Source: Cherax quadricarinatus (lineage: Eukaryota > Arthropoda > Malacostraca > Decapoda > Parastacidae). From it: DNA of 64,000 bases. The notes beneath the pieces were generated by a model, which made no database searches, was not told the origin of the DNA, and saw nothing but the letters and a program-made list of their open reading frames with translations. The position numbers and the translations under genes are program-made. This document shows positions 32,401-42,893 of this stretch, piece after piece (position 1 is the stretch's first letter; the number at the start of each line of letters is the position of its first letter). The stretch lies in assembly GCF_038502225.1 (NCBI RefSeq), contig NC_091298.1:44364183-44428182 (forward strand). Direction: 5' to 3'.

Positions 32401-32744
32401 TGTTAGTGATGTGCCACTCTGGCAAAACTCGACTCGAGTCTTCTGGGTAATCAGCAGTTCCTTCCTTAATGTATATGGTTTCTCTGTCCTCTACAAACAA
32501 AGGAATATGTCAGGCAGTGGCAAGACTTCACTCGTGTCTCCTGGGTAATGGGCACTGCCGTCGCTAGTGTAAATACCACACATCTCGACTAAACGCCTTT
32601 CCCGTCTTCAAGATTTAATTTGAAAAGTTGGTATCGATGGTGGAGATTTGTGCAGCGGGAAAGTTGGTATTGATTTAATTCTGTTCAGTACAATACTCTA
32701 TATTTCATAATATTAACATTAAAAATAAGGCAGAAAACACTACA
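32401..32744. other. No gene; short imperfect duplication
   Basis: CTCGACTCGAGTCTTCTGGG near 32427 and CTTCACTCGTGTCTCCTGGG near 32525 are related, each followed by TAAT and a GCAG/GCAC stretch. Otherwise unique. Confidence 0.5.
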
Positions 32745-32930
32745 GAAATACACAAATAACGCGCACATAGAAGAGAGGAGCTTACGACGACGTTTCGGTC
32801 CGACTTGGACCATTTACAAAGCCACAGTAAAAGGAAGGTGAGAAGGATCCAGTATATATGGTCCAAGTCGGACCGAAACATCGTCGTAAGCTCCTCCTGT
32901 GTGCAGGTTATTGGTGTATTGTTCCAGCCA
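32745..32930. mobile_element. PLE-type foldback remnant
   Basis: The left arm (about 32748-32813) is an inverted copy of the right arm (about 32858-32921). In the sense orientation each arm reads GGTCCAAGTCGGACCGAAAC, then (A/G)TCGTCGTAAGCTCC. GGTCC-loop-GGACC followed by GAAACGTC resembles hammerhead stem II plus GAAA, but the upstream core (TTGTAAA) and stem I do not fit well. Confidence 0.6.
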
Positions 32931-32969
32931 CCATATTGTGCCTTTCTGTCCTTCCACTAGAGAAATATT

Positions 32970-33190
32970 CATTCTTTGTGTTCAATTAGACACACGTGCA
33001 ACATGTAGGTAGCTGTAAACGTTCCGATATCCAGTGGCTTTATCATAGCAGTATATGGACATAATATGTAGAAATATATACAGCAGACAGTGGAAGATGA
33101 GGTAATCAGTCCCTCAGCCTAGGACTGATGACAGCACCCTAGTACTGGCATACCTCTTGTCATCTTATGGTTCCGCATATAATTTCTCCT
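32970..33190. mobile_element. Retrozyme/PLE-type remnant with decayed hammerhead
   Basis: Shares ACACGTGCAACATGTAGG, CCAGTGGCTTTATCA, TATGGACATAATA and GATGAGGTAATCAGTCCC with the 269-bp insertion at 27162. The hammerhead (33010-33055, minus) is degraded, with GGAACG for GAAACG and imperfect stem II. No terminal motif or clear target duplication seen. Confidence 0.65.
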
Positions 33191-33360
33191 GAGCTCAATC
33201 ATTTCAGAATTATGGTAAAAAATATTCATAAATAAATATATCCTTTCACAGAAAAAAAAAATAATAACCGAGGAATCAGAAAAAACACCTCGCACTATAA
33301 ATTATATTGCCTGGTGTGATCCTTCAAGACTAGAGTTGTCAAGGTCTCTAGTAGAGTCGT
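33191..33360. other. No gene recognised
   Basis: AT-rich unique sequence with a short A-run at 33251. Confidence 0.5.
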
Positions 33361-33795
33361 ATTGGATGTGAAAATTTAGATATCCGTGGATGTGGATGTG
33401 TATGAGGATGTCTTTATTTGCAGATGTGGACGCAGATGTGGATCTGGAGAGAGATCTGGAGATCTGGAGAGAGTTCCGGGGGTCAACGCCCCCGCGGCCC
33501 GGTCTGTGACCAGGCCTCCTTAGGTCAGTGTCCCAGGATGCGACCCACACCAGTCCACTAACACCCAGGTACCCATTTTACTGATGGGGAACATAGACAA
33601 CAGGTGGAAAGAAACACGTCCAATGTTTCTACTCTGGCTGGGAATCGAACCCAGGACCCTCACCGTGTGAAGCGAGAGCGTTAACCACCAGGCCACCAGA
33701 GCCACATTGTGCGGATGTTCTGCAGATGTTGATATGGATGTAAGAAATTGTGCGGATGTTCCGCGGATGCGGATGCACATGCGGATATCCGATGC
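33361..33795. repeat. Degenerate (GATGTG)n split by a SINE
   Basis: GGATGTGGATGTGTATGAGG-like repeats at 33365-33445 resume as GCGGATGTTCCGCGGATGCG at 33715-33790. The SINE at 33446-33708 divides them. Confidence 0.75.
33446..33708 (-). mobile_element. tRNA-derived SINE with LINE-derived 3' tail
   Basis: Minus strand: tRNA-like head with B box GGTTCGATTCC (33651-33641) and GGCCTGGTGGTTAACGC, the shared body CTGGTGTGGGTCGCATCC, then a 3' segment GAGGCCTGGTCACAGACCGG and GGGGGCGTTGACCCCCGGAA. The last segment matches the 3' end of the LINE at 36438-36508. It is nearly identical to the SINE at 44673. Confidence 0.88.
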
Positions 33796-34195
33796 ATCAC
33801 TAGTCTCTAGTAACTCAATGACACTTCCTCAGCGTGCCTGGTTAGGTTGAACTTGACCACTCTCTGGCATCCCTTCAGCTGCCTCCAAGATGCTGCAACA
33901 CAACCACGTACACAAACTCTTTGCAAACCTTTTACAGCAGCTTAACTTATTCTAATACACAATAATTAATGCAATGAATTATAATACGTAGATAAATATT
34001 CTGATAGATAAAAAAAATGAATTCATACATCATATTACAGTTAAACAAATGTTCCAGTGAATCATATTGGAACAATTGACAATAGAACATCACTAAGCGA
34101 CAACTGTCAAACTTTAATATATTTTCTACAGTCAATTTAAAGCTTTTATATTATTAGGGATATTTGCAAATCATTTAAAGATGTTACAGTAATAA
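33796..34195. other. No gene recognised
   Basis: AT-rich unique sequence ending GTTACAGTAATAA at the gap edge. Confidence 0.5.
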
Positions 34196-34295
34196 NNNNN
34201 NNNNNNNNNNNNNNNNNNNNNNNNNNNNNNNNNNNNNNNNNNNNNNNNNNNNNNNNNNNNNNNNNNNNNNNNNNNNNNNNNNNNNNNNNNNNNNN
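34196..34295. other. Assembly gap (100 N) with matching edges
   Basis: GTTACAGTAATAA lies immediately left (34183-34195) and right (34296-34308) of the N run. Confidence 0.98.
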
Positions 34296-34541
34296 GTTAC
34301 AGTAATAATAATAATGCTGATATTTTTTTTTTAATTAAACATTTAAAATTTTTCTTCATTACATTTCATTGAGAATAATGATGCTGACATTACACAGTAA
34401 ATCTTTTAATTATAAGGCATTTATTTCCTACACTTGATATACAGAGCTATGAACATAATAAACAGGTAAGGACATTAAGGACAGTCATGAAATTTTCACA
34501 ACGGATATTATTACACGTTAACGTAAGTACGACTCGAGGGG
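34296..34541. other. No gene recognised
   Basis: AT-rich sequence, no domains seen. Confidence 0.45.
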
Positions 34542-34870
34542 CTAAAGTGCTTCATTACACACCTTCCAGGTATACTTAAGTATCACTAGAATTCCTAAAT
34601 CTTTTTCGTATTCATAATGATAAAAATCTACTTTCTTTCGTTTATATGTGTCGTGCTTATTTTGTTTTCCAGGGCATTTGTCTATAGTAAACTGTATCAG
34701 CCATTTTTTCGTCAACTGCATCAGACTATTCACGTCTTCCTGTATCGCTCTGGCGTCCTCCTGAGAGTTAATCCATCGGCCCACTTTGGCGTTATCGGCA
34801 AACTTATGTCGTTATTTATTCGCTCATCAATGTCATTTAAGGAGGCACTGGTCAGAGAAATAGCAGATAT
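34542..34870 (-). pseudogene. LINE RT fragment (minus)
   Basis: The minus frame has GRWINSQEDARAIQEDVN and LMQLTKKWLIQFTIDKC, then YEYEKDLGILV, the region after RT motif C in CR1/L2-type LINEs. Upstream in sense, another frame has NDIDERINNDIS. Short, frameshifted, and opposite in strand to the adjoining LINE. Confidence 0.75.
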
Positions 34871-34889
34871 CGGAAATAATATATATAAC

Positions 34890-36508
34890 ACCCCAAGACG
34901 TCGAAAAAGTAATGAATGACGTACGCACGTACTCGGCCCCAGGCTCAGACTCGTGGAACTTCGGAGAGGAAGAGGGAGCATGGACAGAGGGGTCATCCCA
35001 CAGTCACTAAAACAACAGACACAGCCTCCGTCCACAAAAGTGGCAGTAAAGCAATTGCAAAGAATTACAGACCGATAGCACTAACGTCCCATATCATAAA
35101 AATCTTTGAAAGGGTCCTAAGAAGCAAGATCGCCACCCATCTAGATACCCATCAGTTACACAACCCAGGGCAACATGGGTTCAGAACAGGTCGCTCCTGT
35201 CTGTCCCAACTACTGGACCACTATGACAAGGTCTTAGCTGCACTGGAGGACAAACAAAATGCAGAAGTAATATGCATAGACTTTGCGAAAGCCTTCGACA
35301 AGTGCGATCATGGAATAATAAGTGCACAAAATGTCTGATAAAGGAATAGTAGGAAAAGTTGGTAGATGGATCTATAACTTACCAACAAGTAGAACACAGA
35401 GAATAATAGTAAACAAAGACTGAGGCGGCTACAGTGAAAAGTTCGGTTCCACAAGGCACAGTACTCGCCCCCATCCTGTTCCTTATCTTCATATCTGATA
35501 TATACAGAGACGTAAGCCACAGAACCGTGTTTTCCTTCGCAGATAACACCCGAATCTGGATGATAGTGTCATACATCCATGACACTGCAAGACTCCGGCA
35601 CCAACCAAATCGTTAAATGGGCCACAGAAAACACAATGAAGTTCAATAAAGAGAAATTTCAATTACTTCGATTTGCAAAGCTTGAGGAAATTAAAACTGT
35701 ATCGGAGTGGAAAACAAACAAATTCCAATTAAATAATATAGCTAAAAATTAATGTGAAGGACCTGGGAGTGATAATGTCAGAGGATCTCACTTTCTAAGA
35801 TCACAACAATGTATCTAATACATTTGCTAGGAAAATGATAAGATGGATGACGGAAACCTTCAAATCTAGGGATGCCAAACTTTTGATGATTCTCTTCAAG
35901 TCGCTTGTTCTCTCTAGGCTGGAATATTGTTACACACTAACGGCACTCTACAAGGCTGGCGAAACTGCTAATCTGAAGCATGTACAGAGAACTTACCCAG
36001 TACACATAAGTACGATTAAGCACCTAAATTACTGGGAACCGTTGAAGTCCCTTGATTTGTAATACCTGGAACGCAGGCGAGAAAAATACATGATAATACA
36101 CAGTTGGAAAATCCTAGAGGAACTAGTCTCAAATTCGCACAAGAAAATCACTGCCTAAGAAAGCAAAAGACTGGGCAGGAAATGCAGCATCCCTCTAGTG
36201 AAAAACAGGGACGCCACGAGTATGCTAGGAGACAACAAAGTAAGTGTCAGGGGCACAAGACTGTTCAACTGCCGCCCAGCATACATAAGGGGGATTACCA
36301 ATAGACCCCTGGCTGTCTTCAAGAAGGCAAAGGACAGGCACCTAAAGTCAGTACCTGACCAGCCGGGCTGTGGTTCGTTCGTCGGTTTACGTGTGGCCAG
36401 CAATAACAGCCTGGCTGATCACGCCCTGATCCACCATGAGGCCTGATCACAGACGGGTCCGCGGGGGCGTTGACCCCCAAAATCCTCTCCAGATATACTC
36501 CAGGCATA
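34890..36508 (+). mobile_element. CR1/L2-type LINE (plus) with SINE-shared 3' end
   Basis: 5'-truncated LINE with RT and C-terminal frames ending ADHALIHHEA then TGA, and a 3' UTR of about 70 bp: AGACGGGTCCGCGGGGGCGT, then TGACCCCC and CTCTCCAGATATACTCCAGG. That 3' end recurs at the ends of SINEs at 33446 and 44673 and in the fragment at 15180. It has several stops and frameshifts, so this copy is dead. Confidence 0.85.
34916..36446 (+). pseudogene. Reverse transcriptase of the plus-strand LINE
   Basis: Frame 34916-35338 has NYRPIALTSHIIKIFERVLR, QHGFRTGRSCLSQL and ICIDFAKAFDKCDH (motif A). 35434-35616 has SSVPQGTVLAPILFLIF (motif B) and FADN, where FADD is expected. 35835-36062 has SRLEYCYTLTALYK and LKHVQRTYPVHI. 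36198-36446 has RGTRLFNCRPAYIRGI and PDQPGCGSFVGLRV. The catalytic Asp to Asn change and frame breaks make it inactive. Confidence 0.85.
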
Positions 36509-36625
36509 CACAGCTTAAAATACTTGCCGTGTTTTTAATGAGATAAACTTGTGCACACTGAACAATATACCTTCGGCACAACGGAATAAGGACGAGAACA
36601 CAGATATATAATTCTGAGAAAAAAC
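36509..36625. other. No gene recognised
   Basis: Short unique spacer between the LINE end and the 48-bp array. Confidence 0.5.
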
Positions 36626-37888
36626 GAATGACACAACTTTGTTGTGAGGAAGGAGAGTGAGGATACACTCTGGGGATGACACAAGTTTGTTGTGAGGAAG
36701 GAGAGTGAGGATACACTCTGAGGATGACACAAGTTTGTTGTGAGGAAGGAGAGTGAGGATACACTCTGAGGATGACACAAGTTTGTTGTGAGGAAGGAGA
36801 GTGAGGATACACTCTGGGGATGACACAAGTTTGTTGTGAGGAAGGAGAGTGAGGATACACTCTGGGGATGACACAAGTTTGTTGTGAGGAAGGAGAGTGA
36901 GGATACACTCTGAGGATGACACAACTTTGTTGTGAGGAAGGAGAGTGAGGATACACTCTGGGGATGACACAAGTTTGTTGTGAGGAAGGAGAGTGAGGAT
37001 ACACTCTGGGGATGACACAAGTTTGTTGTGAGGAAGGAGAGTGAGGATACACTCTGAGGATGACACAACTTTGTTGTTAGGAAGGAGAGTGAGGATACAC
37101 TCTGAGGATGACACAAGTTTGTTGTGAGGAAGGAGAGTGAGGATACACTCTGAGGATGACACAACTTTGTTGTGAGGAAGGAGAGTGAGGATACACTCTG
37201 GGGATGACACAAGTTTGTTGTGAGGAAGGAGAGTGAGGATACACTCTGGGGATGACACAAGTTTGTTGTGAGGAAGGAGAGTGAGGATACACTCTGAGGA
37301 TGACACAAGTTTGTTGTGAGGAAGGAGAGTGAGGATACACTCTGAGGATGACACAACTTTGTTGTTAGGAAGGAGAGTGAGGATACACTCTGGGGATGAC
37401 ACAAGTTTGTTGTGAGGAAGGAGAGTGAGGATACACTCTGGGGATGACACAAGTTTGTTGTGAGGAAGGAGAGTGAGGATACACTCTGAGGATGACACAA
37501 GTTTGTTGTGAGGAAGGAGAGTGAGGATACACTCTGGGGATGACACAAGTTTGTTGTGAGGAAGAAGAGTGAGGATACACTCTGAGGATGACACAACTTT
37601 GTTGTGAGGAAGGAGAGTGAGGATACACTCTGGGGATGACACAAGTTTGTTGTGAGGAAGGAGAGTGAGGATACACTCTGAGGATGACACAAGTTTGTTG
37701 TGAGGAAGGAGAGTGAGGATACACTCTGAGGATGACACAAGTTTGTTGTGAGGAAGGAGAGTGAGGATACACTCTGGGGATGACACAAGTTTGTTGTGAG
37801 GAAGGAGAGTGAGGATACACTCTGGGGATGACACAAGTTTGTTGTGAGGAAGGAGAGTGAGGATACACTCTGAGGATGACACAACTTC
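36626..37888. repeat. 48-bp minisatellite, about 26 copies
   Basis: Unit GATGACACAAGTTTGTTGTG, AGGAAGGAGAGTGAGG, ATACACTCTGGG. Variants (CTGAGG/CTGGGG, AACTTTG/AAGTTTG, GTTAGG) occur in repeating order, showing block duplications. The unit is 16 codons with no stop on the minus strand, so long Ser/Leu-rich frames there are artefacts. Confidence 0.95.
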
Positions 37889-37992
37889 CCCCGCCCAAAT
37901 ATTGTTGATCCGAAGATACGGAGGTAGTCGTTGTGAGATGTAACCTTTTTGAAGCCAGGTGCTAGAGCCCAACCCGGTCATTGCGAGTCATT
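37889..37992. other. No gene recognised
   Basis: Unique spacer between the 48-bp array and the (TA)n tract. Confidence 0.5.
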
Positions 37993-37994
37993 CT

Positions 37995-38078
<84 letters not shown>
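37993..38078. repeat. (TA)n microsatellite at the PLE-A left 3' end
   Basis: About 85 bp of pure TA abutting GCAAAACAACCACTGTG, the inverted PLE-A 3' end. Confidence 0.95.
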
Positions 38079-38081
<3 letters not shown>

Positions 38082-38104
38082 AAACAACCACTGTGAAATA
38101 GTGA

Positions 38105-38146
38105 AATTCCAAGCGCTTTCGTGACTACTCACATTGTCAAGGAACT
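38105..38146 (-). ncRNA. Hammerhead ribozyme-like motif (PLE-A left), U3/A8 core
   Basis: Minus strand: stem I AGTTCC pairs with GGAATT; core TTGACAA; one extra T; stem II GTGA/TCAC with loop GTAG; GAA; palindromic AGCGCT (dimer-capable stem III); then U before the predicted cleavage. C3 to U and G8 to A keep a potential U3-A8 pair. Confidence 0.75.
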
Positions 38147-38467
38147 ATGAAAGTAATACATCAAAGGAAGGCAATTAAAGGGCTTAGACCACACCTCACA
38201 GTCAACTCCCACAACAAAGAAACACCTGACGCGGGACAATACCGGACTCATAAGAAAAGAGGAACACTGCAGTAGGTCCGCTGGTTCAACTAGACAGCTC
38301 CTCACGACAACCCACTAACAAATTATTCTACCCAAGAAATAAGGTTTATTATTTGTCCAATGTATTATTAAACTAACCAAATTTTATTAATTATAAATGA
38401 ATCTAATTTATATAAACCAATGGAAATATTCACATTATTTTCAAAACTGCTTTTTATGAAACAAGAT

Positions 38468-39700
38468 TCAATTACATTTCTGTCGACCATGGACTTTCTC
38501 AACTTTTTGAAAATCAATTGGATGGTTAAAATCTCTCACATGAATAAATAGAGCATTGGAATCTTGTCCAGTTCTAATGCTATATTTATGTTGTTTTAAT
38601 CTAAGTTCGAGACTTTTACCAGTTTGACCGTAATAAACTTTATCGCAAATTTTACAAGGAATCTTATAGACACAACCGTCAGCATTTTGGGGGAATTCTT
38701 TATCAAAATTTTTTTTTACTGTATCAAGATTTTTAAATACAACTTTAATATTAAAAGTCTTAAGAAGAGAAGGCATATCAACCAAGTTTTCATGGTAAGA
38801 GAGAACCAACATATTTTTAGTTGAATAAGGTTGGTTGTCCCTTTTTGGGTTGTAAAAAGTATTTCTAGCAATTTTAAATGATTTATCAATTACATTTCTC
38901 GGGTATTTCAGATCATTGGCTATTTCATAAATTTTGGATATTTCTTCATCTATGAACTCTGGACTACAAATTCGTAAAGCTCTCAAAAACATTGATGAGA
39001 AAACAGACAGTTTAATTTTATCTTGATGGGAAGAATAATAGTGTACATAGGAATAGTTATTTGTATTTTTTCTGTAAATTTTAAATTTGAATTCATTATT
39101 AATCTTAATAATTAAAGCATCTAGAAAAGGCAATGAGTTATTTTCCTCAAACTCAACAGTAAAGTTTATAGAATGGGCTAAGCTATTTAATTTGCCAAGG
39201 AAATGGTGTATATCTACATTTTTGGGCATAAGACACAACATAACATCAACATATCTGAACCATTTAGCTCTATTAGGGAGGATTGTGTTAAGCAACCTTG
39301 TTTCAAAAAATTCCATGTATAGGTTACTAAGAACAGGTGAAAGAGGATTTCCCATTGCCATACCAAACTTCTGAGTGTAAAACTTATCATTAAATACAAA
39401 TTTTGCATCAACAATGCAAAGTTTAATAAGTTTAATGATAGTAGGAACTGGCAATGGTAAATCATAATTAACGAGTTCTTCAGATAAGAAACTTAATAAA
39501 TCATCAACAGGAACTTTCGTAAACAAGGAAGTAACATCAAAACTAACCATGTTAAAATCATTTAAGTCAGTCAAGGAGCTTAATTTATCAACTAAATCTA
39601 TGTTGTTTTTAACATTGAAGTTAGAAATTTTACCAACAATAGGGCTTAAAATGTCATGAAAACCATTTGGATAATTTATACGAAACTGATCCTATGGAGA
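38468..39700 (-). pseudogene. PLE-A RT / GIY-YIG pseudogene, left arm
   Basis: The main frame (39574-38468, 368 codons) has MVSFDVTSLFTKVPVDDLL, FGMAMGNPLSPVLSNLYMEF, then WFRYVDVML where YVDD is expected (second Asp lost), LPFLDALIIKI and a thumb. The endonuclease-like part has VYKIPC, VYYGQTGKSLELRLKQHK and HVRDFNHP. A 14-bp deletion relative to the right arm shifts the final residues after QKVEKV. Penelope RTs copy RNA at nicked DNA and the GIY-YIG domain nicks it. Inactive. Confidence 0.88.
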
Positions 39701-39788
39701 TAATAATTGGTTTGATTGGTAATAAATGGTATAAAATACCGACACAATGGAAATATAAACACAAATGCAGTATAATGTGATCCTTTAT

Positions 39789-39827
39789 TGACAACGTTTC
39801 ACCCACACAGTGGGCTTTCTCAAGTCA
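39789..39827 (-). ncRNA. Hammerhead ribozyme-like motif (PLE-B left), U3/A8 core
   Basis: Minus strand: stem I TGAC pairs with GTCA; core TTGAGAA; spacer A; stem II GCCCAC/GTGGGT with loop TGT; GAA; palindromic ACGT; then U before the predicted cleavage. The same 39-nt layout occurs in the right arm. Confidence 0.78.
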
Positions 39828-39995
39828 CACACGGATCTACCTGGGGTTGGAAGGTACGAGAGTATTTATAGTCAGAATGTTGAGGTCAGGTGAAGAATGC
39901 TGCATCTGATGATCCACCGGGTGGGGTTATAGAGTCTTGGGTAGCTTGGCAGGGGTATTGGACAAGTTGTAGACCTTCTGCAGTGTTCTATGTTC

Positions 39996-40994
39996 TTATG
40001 TGGGATAGCGATGAAGAAGTTTCTTGGCGAGTGGTTCAGCTATGTTATAGAAGCCATTGTTCTGGTTGAAATTGTTGGTTGTAGAGATAAGCGATGATTC
40101 CAGGATTCTTCTGTATTGAGTGTTGTCTTCTGTGGCTATAAGTCTTGAGTTTCTGTAGTTAATTAAATGGTTGTGTGAATTGCGATGCTGTACACAGGCA
40201 TTCCTTGTATCGTCAGTCCTGCTTGCATATTGGTGTTCTGAAATGCGTGTTTGGAGGTCTCTTGATGTTTCGCCCACATATAATTTGTTGCAGTCATTAC
40301 AAGGGATTATGTATACCCCTGCAGAGGATGGAGGCTTGTCCTGTCTACTACTGGTGATGTCCTTGATGGTCGTGGTTGTGGAGGTAGATACTTGGAATGA
40401 TGTTTTGGCAAAGATGTTGGAGACATGTTTGGCAATGGAGTTGTTGGGGAGGACTATGTATCTCTTCTCGGCAGTGTCTTCTCTGGGTGTGTTGAAGATG
40501 TTTAATGCCCGCCGTCTGCAGTCTCTGATGAAGTGACTAGGATAGTGGAGTTTGGAAAATACTTGTTCAATTATAGTGCATTCTTCCTCAAGGAACTCAT
40601 TGCTGCAGATTCTGAGTGCACGTAGGAAGAAGCCTATAATCACACCACGTTTGGTTTTGGTGTCGTGGTGAGAGTAGAAGTGGAGAAGATCGTTTTGGTT
40701 GGTGGGTTTTCGATAGACTTTAAAACGAAGTTCGTGGTCAGCTTTGCAGAGCAGAACATCAAGGAAAGGAAGAGTGTTGTCGACTTCTTCTTCAAGTGTG
40801 AACTGGATTGAAGGCTCGACCTGGTTGAGCTTGTCTTGGAGAGCTTGAACGTTGAAGCGTTTAGGAGTTATGAGGAGAATGTCGTCAACATAACGGAGCC
40901 AGGTGACAGACGAAGGAATAATGGTGGAGAAACGTTCAGCTTCTAGATGTTCCATGTATAAGTTTGCCAGGACTGCACTGAGTGGCGAACCCAT
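39996..40994 (-). CDS. PLE-B RT C-terminal half plus GIY-YIG, open 332 codons
   Basis: Penelope-like protein fragment. MGSPLSAVLANLYMEHLE opens the palm, LRYVDDILL is the intact catalytic box, then LPFLDVLLC, FKVYRKPTNQ and a thumb. The C-terminal part has GVYIIPCNDCNKLYVGETSR and LQTRISEHQYA, the GIY-YIG-like signature, ending HRYPT before TAA. The Met is internal: the same frame continues upstream with NHLFQQTFGLP to the inversion point, so the true N-terminus (fingers and motif A region) is missing. Open but truncated, so not autonomous here. The right arm is about 99% identical by eye. Confidence 0.85.
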   Translation of the reverse strand: MGSPLSAVLANLYMEHLEAERFSTIIPSSVTWLRYVDDILLITPKRFNVQALQDKLNQVEPSIQFTLEEEVDNTLPFLDVLLCKADHELRFKVYRKPTNQNDLLHFYSHHDTKTKRGVIIGFFLRALRICSNEFLEEECTIIEQVFSKLHYPSHFIRDCRRRALNIFNTPREDTAEKRYIVLPNNSIAKHVSNIFAKTSFQVSTSTTTTIKDITSSRQDKPPSSAGVYIIPCNDCNKLYVGETSRDLQTRISEHQYASRTDDTRNACVQHRNSHNHLINYRNSRLIATEDNTQYRRILESSLISTTNNFNQNNGFYNIAEPLAKKLLHRYPT

Positions 40995-41029
40995 GGGTAG
41001 TCCAAAAGTCTGCTGAAAGAGGTGATTTT

Positions 41030-41105
41030 CGAAGGAGAAACACGTAAAGCCAACACATAGTTCAACAAGGTCGATGAACTATGTGTTGGCTTTACGTGTT
41101 TCTCT
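41030..41105. repeat. PLE-B inversion centre
   Basis: CCAACACATAGTTCA and TGAACTATGTGTTGG flank the 10-bp loop ACAAGGTCGA. The arms continue outwards for about 1.3 kb. Confidence 0.92.
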
Positions 41106-41660
41106 TTCGAAAATCACCTCTTTCAGCAGACTTTTGGACTACCCATGGGTTCGCCACTCAGTGCAGTCCTGGCGAACCTATACATGGAACATCTAGAAGC
41201 TGAACGTTTCTCCACCATTATTCCTTCGTCTGTCACCTGGCTCCGTTATGTTGACGACATTCTCCTCATAACTCCTAAACGCTTCAACGTTCAAGCTCTC
41301 CAAGACAAGCTCAACCAGGTCGAGCCTTCAATCCAGTTCACACTTGAAGAAGAAGTCGACAACACTCTTCCTTTCCTTGATGTTCTGCTCTGCAAAGCTG
41401 ACCACGAACTTCGTTTTAAAGTCTATCGAAAACCCACCAACCAAAACGATCTTCTCCACTTCTACTCTCACCACGACACCAAAACCAAACGTGGTGTGAT
41501 TATAGGCTTCTTCCTACGTGCACTCAGAATCTGCAGCAATGAGTTCCTTGAGGAAGAATGCACTATAATTGAACAAGTATTTTCCAAACTCCACTATCCT
41601 AGTCACTTCATCAGAGACTGCAGACGGCGGGCATTAAACATCTTCAACACACCCAGAGAA
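41072..41660 (+). pseudogene. PLE-B right arm, RT part
   Basis: A plus-strand copy of the left arm: MGSPLSAVLANLYM, LRYVDDILL, LPFLDVLLC and thumb residues, then RALNIFNTPRE, where the retrozyme insertion starts after 41660. The frame resumes after the second copy of the 13-bp duplication at 43366. Confidence 0.88.
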
Positions 41661-41698
41661 TAGGTAAGACACATATGCAACAGTTAGGTATCTTTATT

Positions 41699-41737
41699 TC
41701 GAAACGTTTCGCCTACACAGTAGGCTTCTTCAGTCGA
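41699..41737 (-). ncRNA. Hammerhead motif, inverted retrozyme unit
   Basis: Same 39-nt layout as the direct units, read on the minus strand: stem I TCGA/TCGA, core CTGAAGA, stem II GCCTAC/GTAGGC, GAA, ACGT, U. Confidence 0.82.
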
Positions 41738-42054
41738 GTACAGAAAGGTTGATAGAAGCAGAAGATACTTGAAGACGATGTAATCAGTCCATCACCCTTA
41801 AAGTTTTGAGGTGGTCAGTCCCTCAGTCTGGAGAAGAGCATTGTTCCGTTGTCTGAAACAATATGAAGTTGAAGTGACAGAATGGGGCCTTTATATAGTG
41901 CCAGGAGGTGAGACGTAGGTTGCTTTGGGAGGGCAGGTCCTTCTCAAACCCAGCTCTTCTCCAGACTGAGGGACTGACCACCTCAAAACTTTAAGGGTGA
42001 TGGACTGATTACATCGTCTTCAAGTATCTTCTGCTTCTATCAACCTTTCTGTAC

Positions 42055-42093
42055 TCGACTGAAGAAGCCTACTGTGTAGGCGAAACGTTTCGA
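42055..42093 (+). ncRNA. Hammerhead motif, retrozyme unit 1
   Basis: Stem I TCGA (42055-42058) pairs with TCGA (42090-42093). The core CTGAAGA fits CUGANGA exactly. Stem II is GCCTAC/GTAGGC with loop TGT after one spacer A. GAA is followed by palindromic ACGT and U before the predicted cleavage. The self-complementary ACGT suggests activity in dimeric or concatemeric RNA. Confidence 0.85.
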
Positions 42094-42454
42094 AATAAAG
42101 ATACCTAACTGTTGCATATGTGTCTTACCTAACAATCTGTCGGTATTTCATACCATTTTAATGTTCATTCTGTCAGACACTGCGACACAAGGGTATCTTG
42201 GTACAGACCACTTCGACAACCTCTACTAGTGAGAACGGCTGGGTTTGAGAAGGACCTGCCCTCCCAAAGCAACCTACGTCTCACCTCCTGGCACTATATA
42301 AAGGCCCCATTCTGTCACTTCAACTTCATATTGTTTCAGACAACGGAACAATGCTCTTCTCCAGACTGAGGGACTGACCACCTCAAAACTTTAAGGGTGA
42401 TGGACTGATTACATCGTCTTCAAGTATCTTCTGCTTCTATCAACCTTTCTGTAC

Positions 42455-42493
42455 TCGACTGAAGAAGCCTACTGTATAGGCGAAACGTTTCGA
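42455..42493 (+). ncRNA. Hammerhead motif, retrozyme unit 2
   Basis: As unit 1, but stem II has one G to A change (TGTATAGG), giving a C-A mismatch at the loop-closing pair. Confidence 0.8.
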
Positions 42494-42854
42494 AATAAAG
42501 ATACCTAACTGTTGCATATGTGTCTTACCTAACAATCTGTCGGTATTTCATACCATTTTAATGTTAATTCTGTCAGACACTGCGACACAAGGGTATCTTG
42601 GTACAGACCACTTCGACAACCTCTACTAGTGAGAACGGCTGGGTTTGAGAAGGACCTGCCCTCCCAAAGCAACCTACGTCTCACCTCCTGGCACTATATA
42701 AAGGCCCCATTCTGTCACTTCAACTTCATATTGTTTCAGACAACGGAACAATGCTCTTCTCCAGACTGAGGGACTGACCACCTCAAAACTTTAAGGGTGA
42801 TGGACTGATTACATCGTCTTCAAGTATCTTCTGCTTCTATCAACCTTTCTGTAC

Positions 42855-42893
42855 TCGACTGAAGAAGCCTACTGTGTAGGCGAAACGTTTCGA
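42855..42893 (+). ncRNA. Hammerhead motif, retrozyme unit 3
   Basis: Identical to unit 1 across the 39-nt motif. Confidence 0.85.

Larger units (their letters stand above)
38079..39719 (-). mobile_element. PLE-A, left (minus) arm, 3' part
   Basis: Penelope-like element on the minus strand: RT palm/thumb, a GIY-YIG-type C-terminal domain, a 3' UTR, a hammerhead motif (38146-38105) and the end TTTTGCATATATA in (TA)n. Its 5' continuation lies beyond PLE-B at 44110-44427, because PLE-B inserted into it with a 12-bp duplication TGGTTTGATTGG. Confidence 0.9.

Noticed and set aside
33010..33055. Working hammerhead in the 33-kb remnant
   Set aside because: GAA reads GGA, stem II is imperfect and stem I is lost, so it is listed only as a decayed remnant.
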